Shown here: positions 42,574 to 51,697 of the stretch, one piece after another
How the letters are laid out: each line of letters opens with the position of its first letter
Position numbering within the stretch: the stretch's first letter is position 1
DNA from: Candidatus Rifleibacteriota bacterium
Lineage (GTDB): Bacteria; Muiribacteriota; Ozemobacteria; Ozemobacterales; Ozemobacteraceae
NCBI GenBank assembly: GCA_015233565.1
Contig: JADFXM010000021.1
Coordinates: forward strand, 56,381-120,380
Length of the DNA stretch: 64,000 nucleotides
Reading direction: 5' to 3'
Position numbers and translations under genes: made by a program
The notes under the pieces: model-generated
Database searches by the model: none
What the model was told of the DNA's origin: nothing
What the model saw: only the letters and a program-made list of their open reading frames with translations

Positions 42574-44577
42574 ATGAAAAAATTAATTCCGATTTTATTA
42601 TCTGTCATTTTTACACTAGGTTTGCTCGGAATTCAAGGTTGTCTTTCAACTCAAACTCCGGCGCGAGGTGCAGTGCGGGGAAAGATCCTGACTTCCGATG
42701 GAAAACCAATTAGCGGCGCACGAGTTTACTCGCCTGGTGCTTCAACCATAAGCAATGTTTTTGGGGAATACTCATTAGACGGACTTGAACCCATTATTCA
42801 AACTATTACCGTCGAAAAAGATGGCTATGAATCCAGGTCAAAACAAATTGAAATCAGAGAAGGCCAGACCGGTGAAGGGGCCGATTTTGTTCTAGCTGAA
42901 AAAGGCCTGTTATACGCCATTCAGGTTGAGGAAACAAATTCAACCACTGCGATTGTTTCCTTTGCAAGCCGAGATCCATTGATTGGTGGTTTGAAGTATG
43001 GAATCAATGCTGGTTATGGATCCTCCACTGTTGAAGTGGCAAGCTATTCCAGCGCACACAGGATCTTACTTAACGGGTTAATCCCAGCAACCACTTATCA
43101 CTTTTCGTGTTTTGGCACTGACAGTAAAGGGCGGTTGTTCACCTCCGATGACAATACCCTCACGACCAAGACTACACTCCGGGGTGGCCCTCCAACAAAT
43201 GTCACAGTTGAAAAAGAATCCGAATCAGATATTATCGCAATTTCCTGGAGTGCAGATACCGGGCTTGATCTTGCCGGATATCGTGTTTATAGGGCCAATA
43301 CCCCAGCCGGCACCTTTGCCCCTGTTGAAGCAGGCTTGATCACTGGAAACAGATATATCGATTCAGGTGTTTCACCCGGCGAACAGGTTTATTATCGAAT
43401 CACCAGAGTATCAGGAACAGGCGAGGAAAGCCCTCCCAGCCAAACTGTTTCGTTCCTCCTTCCAGGAGTGAATCGCAAAAATATCGTATGGACACCGGAT
43501 ATGTCACCCATAATTTTAACGGGCAATCTGGAAATTCGCCAGGACACCAGTTTAAGTATTGTGGCCGGCACCAACATTATGGTTGCAGCTTCCGATTCAT
43601 GGAACACCAATTCCTCGTCAAATCAAAAAATCCAAATTAAAATATCAGGAAGTCTTGTAATTGAAGGAAGTGCAGCTAACCCTGTAAGAATTACATCTTT
43701 AAGCTCAGCGCCACAACCTGGCGATTGGGTTGGAATTACTTTCAGCGCATTGTCAAATCTTCAGATTTCCAGAATAAACAATTTACAACTTTCTTTCGCC
43801 CAAGTTGGAATTGGAGGAGAAGCCGGCTTGCCGGCAATAAGAGATTCCAAAATCACACAGTGCAGTTCCTCGGGGGTCTATTCGACAAATGCCAGATTAC
43901 CGGTCGATCTCCAGGGAATTACCGTTGATTCCTGCAACACAGGATTTCAAATCGCTTCGAATACAACTCAAAACGTAAAAATAGCTTCTTGTACCGCCAC
44001 TAAATGTTTATATGGAATAGTTTCGCGTGATAATAAATTTTCCGAAGTCCGGGAGAACGCTGTTCAATTCTGGACAATTTCGGGAATTGACGCAGGAAAT
44101 TCTGACCCGTTATCTTCCGTAAGAAATAATGTCCTTGGGCCAAGCGGTAATGGAAGCGCAATTGTCACCCGAGGAAGCGATGAGATAAGAAGAAACACTG
44201 TTCAGGGTGCAACTGGGATAGAAATTCGTGGGGCCAATGCTCAGGCTGTTTTAAGAAGTAATTTGATTTTGGCAGATTCAGCACACGGTTGCGTAGGAGT
44301 TTTATATACGGGTGAAACCGCATATAGTCCAGCGTCTCACACGATACAGAACAACGATGTCTGGAACGTTAAGGACTCTAAATCAAGATATCGGGATTCA
44401 TCAGGAAATCCTCTGACAGGAATATCAAATGATTTAAATCTTGATCCGAATCTTCAGGGAGGAACACCTTTTGTGGAATTCCCTTCAGCCTCCTTCAATT
44501 ATAGACCCTCTTCAGGAAGCCCACTCAAAGCTCAAGGCTATGCCGGAGAAGATGTTGGTGCTTTTGACGTCCCATGA
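42574..44577 (+). CDS. Lipoprotein with regulatory-like, FN3-like and beta-helix domains (copy 1)
   Basis: 667 residues. A lipoprotein signal ends GIQGC (Cys23). Residues about 32-105 form a carboxypeptidase-regulatory-like beta domain (AVRGKILTSDGKPISGARVY). Two FN3-like segments follow (about 110-200, 205-295: NVTVEKESESDIIAISWSAD, LDLAGYRVYRANTPAGTFAP). The last about 350 residues are a right-handed parallel beta-helix (NNLQLSFAQVGIGGEAGLPA; ITQCSSSGVYSTNA). First of three adjacent paralogues of nearly equal length (667, 670 and 673). It is expected on the outer surface and may bind or process polysaccharide; no catalytic residues are evident. The stop overlaps the next start by 4 bp. Confidence 0.82.
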   Translation: MKKLIPILLSVIFTLGLLGIQGCLSTQTPARGAVRGKILTSDGKPISGARVYSPGASTISNVFGEYSLDGLEPIIQTITVEKDGYESRSKQIEIREGQTGEGADFVLAEKGLLYAIQVEETNSTTAIVSFASRDPLIGGLKYGINAGYGSSTVEVASYSSAHRILLNGLIPATTYHFSCFGTDSKGRLFTSDDNTLTTKTTLRGGPPTNVTVEKESESDIIAISWSADTGLDLAGYRVYRANTPAGTFAPVEAGLITGNRYIDSGVSPGEQVYYRITRVSGTGEESPPSQTVSFLLPGVNRKNIVWTPDMSPIILTGNLEIRQDTSLSIVAGTNIMVAASDSWNTNSSSNQKIQIKISGSLVIEGSAANPVRITSLSSAPQPGDWVGITFSALSNLQISRINNLQLSFAQVGIGGEAGLPAIRDSKITQCSSSGVYSTNARLPVDLQGITVDSCNTGFQIASNTTQNVKIASCTATKCLYGIVSRDNKFSEVRENAVQFWTISGIDAGNSDPLSSVRNNVLGPSGNGSAIVTRGSDEIRRNTVQGATGIEIRGANAQAVLRSNLILADSAHGCVGVLYTGETAYSPASHTIQNNDVWNVKDSKSRYRDSSGNPLTGISNDLNLDPNLQGGTPFVEFPSASFNYRPSSGSPLKAQGYAGEDVGAFDVP

Positions 44578-46586
44578 TTGCAATGCTTTCCAGGATACTG
44601 CCATGGATGCTGTTCAAAAGAAATCGGTTTTTTTTTCTCGCAGCTTGCTTGTTAATTATTCCATTGTTCTATGGCTGCGGAATTCGGGCATCCAATACCG
44701 GCGGCCTCCTAGGGAGAGTATTCAACCCTGATGGCGATGTCGTTCCAAATGCAGTTGTTTACTCACTTTTCCGTGAAGATGAAAAAGTAACCAGCGGATT
44801 GGACGGAAGTTTCAATATCCCTGAACTGCCTGCAGGCCGAAATAACATTGTAATCACCCATCCTTCCTATAAAGTCGGACAGGAATACGTCGAAGTTGTT
44901 TCCAACCAACTCGCAGAGCTTCCCAATATTAAATTAGAGTGGGCAACCGCTTCTTTGTGGATAAGTGACTTCCAGTTAGAATCTGTCTCCTCGTCATCAG
45001 CAAAATTTATTTGGAAAACCCAAAAGCCAGTGATATGCACTCTTGAATACGGTTTGGATACAGGCTATGGGACTAAAATTCATGAGCAAAAAGCCGATTC
45101 AACTCATGAGGTTACCATTACTGGTCTGAAATCCGAGACGCTCTACCACGCACGTTCCAGTCTTGTCGATGAAAAAAATGTTACGTGGTACTCGTATGAC
45201 CTTTCTTTTAAAACAACTCCGGACTATTTTCCGACGCCACCAACCAGGGTTTACCTATCTCCTCTTTCCAACTATAGCCTTATTACCGTAAATTGGGATT
45301 TTTCACCAAGTTCTATTGTTAAAGGATACCGTGTTTTCAGAAGCGAAAACGGATCAGACTGGCTTCAAATCAGTGGAGACGATATAGATTCGAAAACAAA
45401 CTATTTTACAGATCGGAAAGCCCTGGGTGGGAAGTTTTATACTTATGGCGTCAGAGCTTTAAGTGGAGATGCCGCTCTTTCAGCAATTACCACCACCAAA
45501 AGAATATTTATGCCTGGATATATCGAGGAAACCACAACCCTTACCGCAAGTGACTCTCCAATCGAATTGTACAGCGACATCATTGTCAGACCCGGAGTAA
45601 ATTTGTATGTCGAACCTGGAGTTGAATTCAGGATCGCGTCACAAGATGCATTCCGTCTGGGGTTTGACACCGAGCGGGTTGAGTTCCTTGTCCAGGGATT
45701 CGTTTCACTTCAAGGATTACCTTTATCCCCGATTAAATTTGTTCCTCTTGAAATAGGTGGAAAACGCGATTTATGGGCCGGAATTCATATACAGGCCGGC
45801 GAAACCGGAGATTCATTGTTTGCCTACAACGAGTTGTCCTGCTGTAAAGATTGGGGAATACTGGTTGAAAACTGCAATCCTTCAATCACTGATATGACAG
45901 TAAAATTTTCAGGTGGAGGGATGAAACTTTCCGGGGTTAGAAGTTCCCCTCCCTTTACCAATCTGAAGTTTAACGATATTGCTTCAACAGCTATTGAAAT
46001 AAGAAATTGCACCAAGCCATCATTTCAAGATGTTGAAATAACTCAGGCAGGAGCTGGCTTGAGAGCCTGGTCGAACAACTACGAAGACCAGGTCACATTT
46101 AAGGAAAGTCGTATTGAAGCAATAAATGGAGGAATTTTCGGCTTCTTCAACCGTTCGGTTTTCAACAATCTCCTGGTTCTTGTCCCTGATGGGACTGGAG
46201 TTGACATTGAAGTGGCTTCCAGCACGGAAAACATTCTCGATCATTGTACAATTGACGCAAATATAGGGGTGGTTATTGCCTCGGGAAATCCGATTATCGA
46301 GAACAACATAATTTTCAGCAGTAAATTAAATGGAAAATCAGGAATCAAATATCTTCAAACCGGAGTTCCCCAATTTCCCTACAATGATATCAACGGTTTC
46401 ACCACTGCTTATGACGGCTGCGCAGCAGGCGAAGGGGCAGCAGTCTTCAAACCTGACTTCGTTGGCGGGGTACCATTTGATTATAATCTTTTGACTACTT
46501 CCCCCCTAAAAAGAAATGATCGAAATGGCCTTGAAATGGGAAGATACGGGACTTCGTTCTTTAACAATTTCATGTTCCATATTTAG
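44574..46586 (+). CDS. Lipoprotein with regulatory-like, FN3-like and beta-helix domains (copy 2)
   Basis: 670 residues, starting at the ATG that overlaps the previous stop. The lipobox is LFYGC (Cys35). Same order as copy 1: GLLGRVFNPDGDVVPNAVVY (regulatory-like), FN3-like parts with SIVKGYRVFRSENGSDWLQI, then the beta-helix (EPGVEFRIASQDAFRLGFDT; LSCCKDWGILVENCNPSITD). Similarity to copies 1 and 3 is moderate and spread along the length, so the duplication is old. The 132 bp after the stop contain no gene. Confidence 0.82.
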   Translation: MIAMLSRILPWMLFKRNRFFFLAACLLIIPLFYGCGIRASNTGGLLGRVFNPDGDVVPNAVVYSLFREDEKVTSGLDGSFNIPELPAGRNNIVITHPSYKVGQEYVEVVSNQLAELPNIKLEWATASLWISDFQLESVSSSSAKFIWKTQKPVICTLEYGLDTGYGTKIHEQKADSTHEVTITGLKSETLYHARSSLVDEKNVTWYSYDLSFKTTPDYFPTPPTRVYLSPLSNYSLITVNWDFSPSSIVKGYRVFRSENGSDWLQISGDDIDSKTNYFTDRKALGGKFYTYGVRALSGDAALSAITTTKRIFMPGYIEETTTLTASDSPIELYSDIIVRPGVNLYVEPGVEFRIASQDAFRLGFDTERVEFLVQGFVSLQGLPLSPIKFVPLEIGGKRDLWAGIHIQAGETGDSLFAYNELSCCKDWGILVENCNPSITDMTVKFSGGGMKLSGVRSSPPFTNLKFNDIASTAIEIRNCTKPSFQDVEITQAGAGLRAWSNNYEDQVTFKESRIEAINGGIFGFFNRSVFNNLLVLVPDGTGVDIEVASSTENILDHCTIDANIGVVIASGNPIIENNIIFSSKLNGKSGIKYLQTGVPQFPYNDINGFTTAYDGCAAGEGAAVFKPDFVGGVPFDYNLLTTSPLKRNDRNGLEMGRYGTSFFNNFMFHI

Positions 46587-46718
46587 TGAGATCGTCTCTC
46601 ACAAATGTTTTTGGGAAATACTTAATTACCGATTTTTCAAGATTGGATATTATTAACTTTTTGCCGATTATTGTTTAACAAAACTGATTGTTCCTCCAGA
46701 AAATGAAAGAAGATTAGT

Positions 46719-48740
46719 ATGAAAAAATCCTTGAAACAAGAAATTGTACAAAGGTTTAGGAATCAATATTCATCAGGGAAAATCCGAGGAGAAAGAAACC
46801 AGATATACTCTGGAAAATCTCTTATGTTTTCCGTTCTTCTTGTCTTTTTATTAGCAATATTCGGTTGTGAGTCAGGACCAAATATACTAAGAGGAACGAT
46901 TTCGGGAAGAGTGATTGACACTAGTGGAAACAACATTCCCGGAGCTACGGTTGCCTCTCATCGGTCACTTTATTCTTCTGAAACCGACAAATCCGGGAAT
47001 TATTCATTATCTTCACTTGATTCCGGAAATCATCAACTTACTGTAGAAAGAGAAGGCTACCTCCCTGCCTCAAAAAGCATAGCACTTGATACCGGAGAAG
47101 AAAAAGTAGGAGTCGATTTCAAACTCACTCCTGTTTCAGGCAAAATAACCTGGTCCGTTTTTAAGCGAGCATACGACTCCGTAACCATAGATGTTACCAC
47201 TGATCAACAGATGATTTGCACTGTAGTCTATCAGGGATATGCCCAACCTCAAATTAGAACCCCGCCTTCAACATTGGCGCAGGAAGCTAGATTTGTCGTA
47301 TCTCCTCTGCGATCCAGCATGGATTACAATTGTTTCGTTGAAGGAAAAACTGCCGACGGCCGGATTTATACCTCTGCCAGTGGAACATTCAGACCGCTTC
47401 CATTGGGTTATATTCCAGGACCTCCCCCGGTTCCGGAAGCCCTTAAAGCTTCACCAACTCATGATGGATCCAAGATTTCGTGGACATATACAGGAAATAA
47501 CCCCTTAAAGGGATTCAGGGTTTTTCGGGCACTGAATTCTCAGGACCTGGCAATCTGGCAAGATGAAAACTTCGTCTACCAGGACCAACGTTTACTGATC
47601 GATGACCAGGTTCAACCTGGAGCTTTGACACGCTATGCGATCCAATCAGTGGATCTGGATGGCGTTGTGTCCTCAATATCAGCCGAAATTGCCTTCATCC
47701 CGCCGGGAACTTTATCAGGAAATGCCGTCTGGTACAAAAAGTTTTCCCCTTTGGAAATAACCGGAGATATTATTGTTCCAGATAAGACAACGCTAACCAT
47801 TGAATCCGGAGTAGTGGTGCGTGTAGCCACGGAAGATGGCTTTCAGGGTGGATTAGACCCCAAGAGCTGCGAGTTTATTGTCGATGGGAACATCATAATT
47901 GGTTCTTCTACCGGAGATCCGGTTCGGTTCCTCTCATCATCATCCCTTCCAGGACGAAAGAATTGGTCCGGAATTAGGATTACCGCTTTAAAATCCGAGC
48001 AAATTTCAGAAATTAATTCTATGGAAATTGCCAACGCGGAATATGGAATGCTTGCCGGGGATTCACCATTAAGTATTGGAAAGTTTACCGCAAAATACTG
48101 CCAGACAGGATTTTTACTACAAAGTGCCAGTGCTACTGTGCTATCGAACCTTTTTTTCGAAGAATGCGGAACCGGATTCTCTGCCGAAGGGAATGTTAAC
48201 TGTACAATCTCGAATATCAACAGTAAAGGTGGAGATACCGGAGTAAGCTTTTCCGGAAATCGCTCTATTTCACTGTCATCATTTGATATACGGTCTTCAA
48301 GTGCAATAGGCGTGGAAATATCCGATTCGGCCTCACCCACACTTCGAAACGGTGTTATTACCTCCCGCAAACTTGGTTTGGACATTAAAGCAGCGGCTGG
48401 AGATTTCCAATATCTTACAATTGATGCTCCAAGCGGAGTTCTAATTGACGGAGCTAACAAACCTGTATTACAAAACAATATTATCGTTAATCAAATATCA
48501 GCCGGTACCGGCAATGGAATTGAGGAACGAACTTCCGGCCGAAGCTATCCATACAATAATATTTTTGGATTTCAAAATCCCGTCTCTGGATGTAATCAGA
48601 ACGGAAGCCCTGTTCTTAACATTAATCCCCTATTTTTAGGAGGAAGTTCAGATAACTTCAACTACCAGCTAAGTCCAACTTCCCAATTAAAGAATGTTTC
48701 CTCAAACAATGGAGAAATTGGTGCTTACGGGAAGGAATAA
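46719..48740 (+). CDS. Lipoprotein with regulatory-like, FN3-like and beta-helix domains (copy 3)
   Basis: 673 residues. The lipobox LAIFGC puts the lipidated Cys at residue 50, after a longer charged N terminus than in the other two copies. Domains in order: GTISGRVIDTSGNNIPGATV (regulatory-like), FN3-like parts (SPTHDGSKISWTYTGNNPLK, GFRVFRALNSQ), and a beta-helix (IESGVVVRVATEDGFQGGLD; YCQTGFLLQSASATVLSNLF). A weak ribosome-binding site precedes the ATG. It may have its own promoter in the 132-bp gap. Confidence 0.82.
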   Translation: MKKSLKQEIVQRFRNQYSSGKIRGERNQIYSGKSLMFSVLLVFLLAIFGCESGPNILRGTISGRVIDTSGNNIPGATVASHRSLYSSETDKSGNYSLSSLDSGNHQLTVEREGYLPASKSIALDTGEEKVGVDFKLTPVSGKITWSVFKRAYDSVTIDVTTDQQMICTVVYQGYAQPQIRTPPSTLAQEARFVVSPLRSSMDYNCFVEGKTADGRIYTSASGTFRPLPLGYIPGPPPVPEALKASPTHDGSKISWTYTGNNPLKGFRVFRALNSQDLAIWQDENFVYQDQRLLIDDQVQPGALTRYAIQSVDLDGVVSSISAEIAFIPPGTLSGNAVWYKKFSPLEITGDIIVPDKTTLTIESGVVVRVATEDGFQGGLDPKSCEFIVDGNIIIGSSTGDPVRFLSSSSLPGRKNWSGIRITALKSEQISEINSMEIANAEYGMLAGDSPLSIGKFTAKYCQTGFLLQSASATVLSNLFFEECGTGFSAEGNVNCTISNINSKGGDTGVSFSGNRSISLSSFDIRSSSAIGVEISDSASPTLRNGVITSRKLGLDIKAAAGDFQYLTIDAPSGVLIDGANKPVLQNNIIVNQISAGTGNGIEERTSGRSYPYNNIFGFQNPVSGCNQNGSPVLNINPLFLGGSSDNFNYQLSPTSQLKNVSSNNGEIGAYGKE

Positions 48741-48892
48741 TGATTTCAAAAAAGTTTTGAGCAAAGCTCCCACAAAAAAATTCGCAAAAGAAAAATACCA
48801 CTTAGTTTCACTATTATTTAATATTATCCGAATAAATCCTATCAATTCACTTCTCAACGAGACATTGATAGGGGAAACATTGAATAAAACTG

Positions 48893-51697
48893 ATGTTGCT
48901 AATGACTGAACAGGCCGCAAAAGAGGAGTTCCGAAATAAACCGACATTAGCGGAGCGATTTTCGCTACGAAACCTCGGAACATTCTTCGGAGGCTGGTTT
49001 CTGTTCGTCTTCTTTCCCATTCTCGCGTTCCATTGGGCGGGTGAACGTGGACTCAGCCTTCTACGGAGGAATTCCATCCAGGAAGCATCTTTTTTATTGG
49101 TGCAAGAAACAAGGAAAATATTGGGATGTTGCTCGGAAGAAAACTTTTGTCGTAAACGTTTCAAGGAAAGTCCAACCAATCCCTTGAGCTCTCCCGCTTT
49201 CGAATATCGCCTTTCCTGGCCAGGATGCAGCGATAAGGCGCCGTTGTTTGACCTCGCTTGCTTCCTGGATAAGAAAAATTCCCCCACGAGTGAACAAGTC
49301 CGATCATGGCACGATCTTCTAGGCAACGGATTCGATCCGGAATTAGTCCGTAAATCACAGGGCTTTCCCTTTTCCGAACAATGGGGAAAACAGACGGCCT
49401 GGTTCATTTGGAAACGAAATTCTCTTGTCAACCCTCCTATCTTGAGTCTTGGAGTATTCGTACCTCCCCCACTCAGGGAACGTATAGCGAAAGTTATCTC
49501 TCAACCATCGACCCTTCCCGAAATTGTACCCTCGTTGTATGAACTACGCGGGTCCGATTTCGTGCAACTCGCTGGTCAGGCCCCCCCCCGAGCTCGACAG
49601 AGACTTGAGCAATTTAGAGAAAGCAAGAGCAAAGTAATTTCCGGTTCCGAGGAGGTGGGGTATTTCGAATATCTTGGGGGGGGACTGATTCTTTATCTCG
49701 AACGCTCTTTGCCCTTTAATGCTCGGGAAACAAGGAACCGTGATCTATATTGGATATCTCTTTGCGGACTTTTCACTTTGTCTATTCTTTTTCGGAATGC
49801 ATGGAAAAATTTTTCATCATGGCCTTTGAGCGCCAAATTCAATTGGCTCTTTCTTATCCTGTATGGAATTCCCCTCGTTGCTGCGGTTTTTCTAGCTTGG
49901 GGATATCTAGAGGACGGTCGACTGAGTAACATATTGGAACTCCTCCAGACAGCACGCCGCGAGTTGATGAACTTCGATGATGCCTACCTAGCAGAGGAAA
50001 GTCGCACGGAACGACTAGCACTCCAACTTCGCCAGGATCGAGACTTGGCCACTGCAAATTTTGCCCCGTTTCGGAGACGGGTTGCTCCTCTCATCCGCAG
50101 GGGAGACCTGGACCGGTTGGAAGTTCGCGATTGGAATTCGAAGCAATTATTTGTAATTTCCCGAGGTAAGGATGATTCCGGAGTGGAATCCTTCAATCGC
50201 CTTCTCTGCCAAGCAGTTTTAGAAGAAACCCTGGAAGGATATTCCGGTAACAAACAGAGCTTTGATCCAGTTAGAATCGCATTCCAAACCATCGTGGTCG
50301 AACCCACCATGGGTCTGGTCGAAGTGATCAGGTGGCCAAACACCCTGATGCGGTTCCGATTCGGGAATAGCTACTTCTGGTGGTTTTGGAGCCGCTGGTC
50401 AGGACCGGAAACCCCGGTTGCCTTTCTGAACATGACTCGCTCCCACCACATTGCCGCGCTTCACTTCCTTTCGAAAAACCTACTAAAAAATCGTCCGGTC
50501 AGAATCTTCGTGAAGGATCGCCAAACGGGGCGATGGTTTCCCCGTTCCCCTCATTTGTCTGGAATCGAGAACTTCTGCCAGGACCTCCAGCAATTGGGAG
50601 AATCACAAATCGGCCGCTTTCAAAGCAACGGTAGAGCGTGGTTCGCCCTGGGCTTGCCAGGACAAAGACTTGAACAATTCGACTTGGTTGCCTTGATTCC
50701 GGACACCCTTCTGGAAAGTAGTATGAAAACACGTCAAGAGTGGGTCGGAATTGGGCTTCTTCTTCTTCTTGGAGTGGGATTTTGTGTAATCTGGCTCGCA
50801 AGGGAAAGCCTTTTGGTTCCTATTCAGGGAATCTCCCAGGGAATCAAAGCCCTCAAAGCTAGGGATTTCGAGTTTCGCGTCCAACACAACGTATCCGATG
50901 AGTTGGGACAAATGAGTTTCGCTTTCAACCGAATGATCGATTCAATTTCCGAACTGAATATCGCCAAGGTAGTCCAAGAAAAGCTGCTTCCCCAAAAATT
51001 CGAACCTCCGGCGGGATACGAGATCGCAATGGCCCACAACATGTTTCCCCATTTAGGCGGAGGTTACATGGATCTCTTCACCTTAAAGGATGGCTCCCTA
51101 GGCTTTCTAGTAGGAGACGTCTCCGGACAAGGAGTGGGGGCGGCCTTGGTTATGGCCATGGTCAAGACCCTGATTTTCCTCCAAGTCCAAGAAGGTTGGG
51201 ACACCGAAAAATCCCTCCCCAAAATACATGAAGACCTTCTCGACCTCACCCAAAAGCAGAATTTTTTTTGTCTCTGCCTGGGAATTCTCGACCCAAAACG
51301 CCACGAAGGAAACCTTTTCCTGGCTGGTAATCCTTTTCCCATGTTGTTTCGGGCTGAATCAAGTAAGGTTTCGTTTCAGGGAAATCCTGCCTATCCCCTA
51401 GCTTCCCGACAAAAGATCGCTTGCACTCCACTCAAATTTTCCCTGAATCCAGGTGACCTGTTGTTACTTTATTCAGACGGAGTCGTGAAAATCCTTAACT
51501 CTCAGAATCAACCCTTTGGCTACGATCGTCTGCAGCGTTGCCTTGAAGAATCAGAAGACCTTTCTCCTAAAGAAATTCTTGAGAAAATCCGCCAGGTGTT
51601 GGCTAATCACGCTGTCGGGCACCGTTTTGATGTTGACATCACACTACTTGCTCTGCGACGCACACCAATAACTCTAACAGAGATTCTCACACCATGA
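48893..51697 (+). CDS. Membrane SpoIIE-type (PP2C) phosphatase with HAMP domain; altered metal motif
   Basis: 934 residues. A first TM (about 27-50), a large extracytoplasmic part, further TM helices (SLCGLFTLSILFR; FNWLFLILYGIPLVAAVFLA), a second outer part, a TM at about 620-640, then a HAMP domain (SQGIKALKARDFEFRV) and a PP2C/SpoIIE domain (about 690-925). It would dephosphorylate a STAS antagonist in response to an external signal. The usual GGDYxD metal motif reads LGGGYMDLF (Gly724 instead of Asp), whereas GDVSGQG, YSDGVV and DVDITLL are kept, so activity may be reduced. Runs of nine C (49581-49589) and eight G (49676-49683) lie in its sensor part. Overlaps the next gene by 4 bp. Confidence 0.85.
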   Translation: MLLMTEQAAKEEFRNKPTLAERFSLRNLGTFFGGWFLFVFFPILAFHWAGERGLSLLRRNSIQEASFLLVQETRKILGCCSEENFCRKRFKESPTNPLSSPAFEYRLSWPGCSDKAPLFDLACFLDKKNSPTSEQVRSWHDLLGNGFDPELVRKSQGFPFSEQWGKQTAWFIWKRNSLVNPPILSLGVFVPPPLRERIAKVISQPSTLPEIVPSLYELRGSDFVQLAGQAPPRARQRLEQFRESKSKVISGSEEVGYFEYLGGGLILYLERSLPFNARETRNRDLYWISLCGLFTLSILFRNAWKNFSSWPLSAKFNWLFLILYGIPLVAAVFLAWGYLEDGRLSNILELLQTARRELMNFDDAYLAEESRTERLALQLRQDRDLATANFAPFRRRVAPLIRRGDLDRLEVRDWNSKQLFVISRGKDDSGVESFNRLLCQAVLEETLEGYSGNKQSFDPVRIAFQTIVVEPTMGLVEVIRWPNTLMRFRFGNSYFWWFWSRWSGPETPVAFLNMTRSHHIAALHFLSKNLLKNRPVRIFVKDRQTGRWFPRSPHLSGIENFCQDLQQLGESQIGRFQSNGRAWFALGLPGQRLEQFDLVALIPDTLLESSMKTRQEWVGIGLLLLLGVGFCVIWLARESLLVPIQGISQGIKALKARDFEFRVQHNVSDELGQMSFAFNRMIDSISELNIAKVVQEKLLPQKFEPPAGYEIAMAHNMFPHLGGGYMDLFTLKDGSLGFLVGDVSGQGVGAALVMAMVKTLIFLQVQEGWDTEKSLPKIHEDLLDLTQKQNFFCLCLGILDPKRHEGNLFLAGNPFPMLFRAESSKVSFQGNPAYPLASRQKIACTPLKFSLNPGDLLLLYSDGVVKILNSQNQPFGYDRLQRCLEESEDLSPKEILEKIRQVLANHAVGHRFDVDITLLALRRTPITLTEILTP

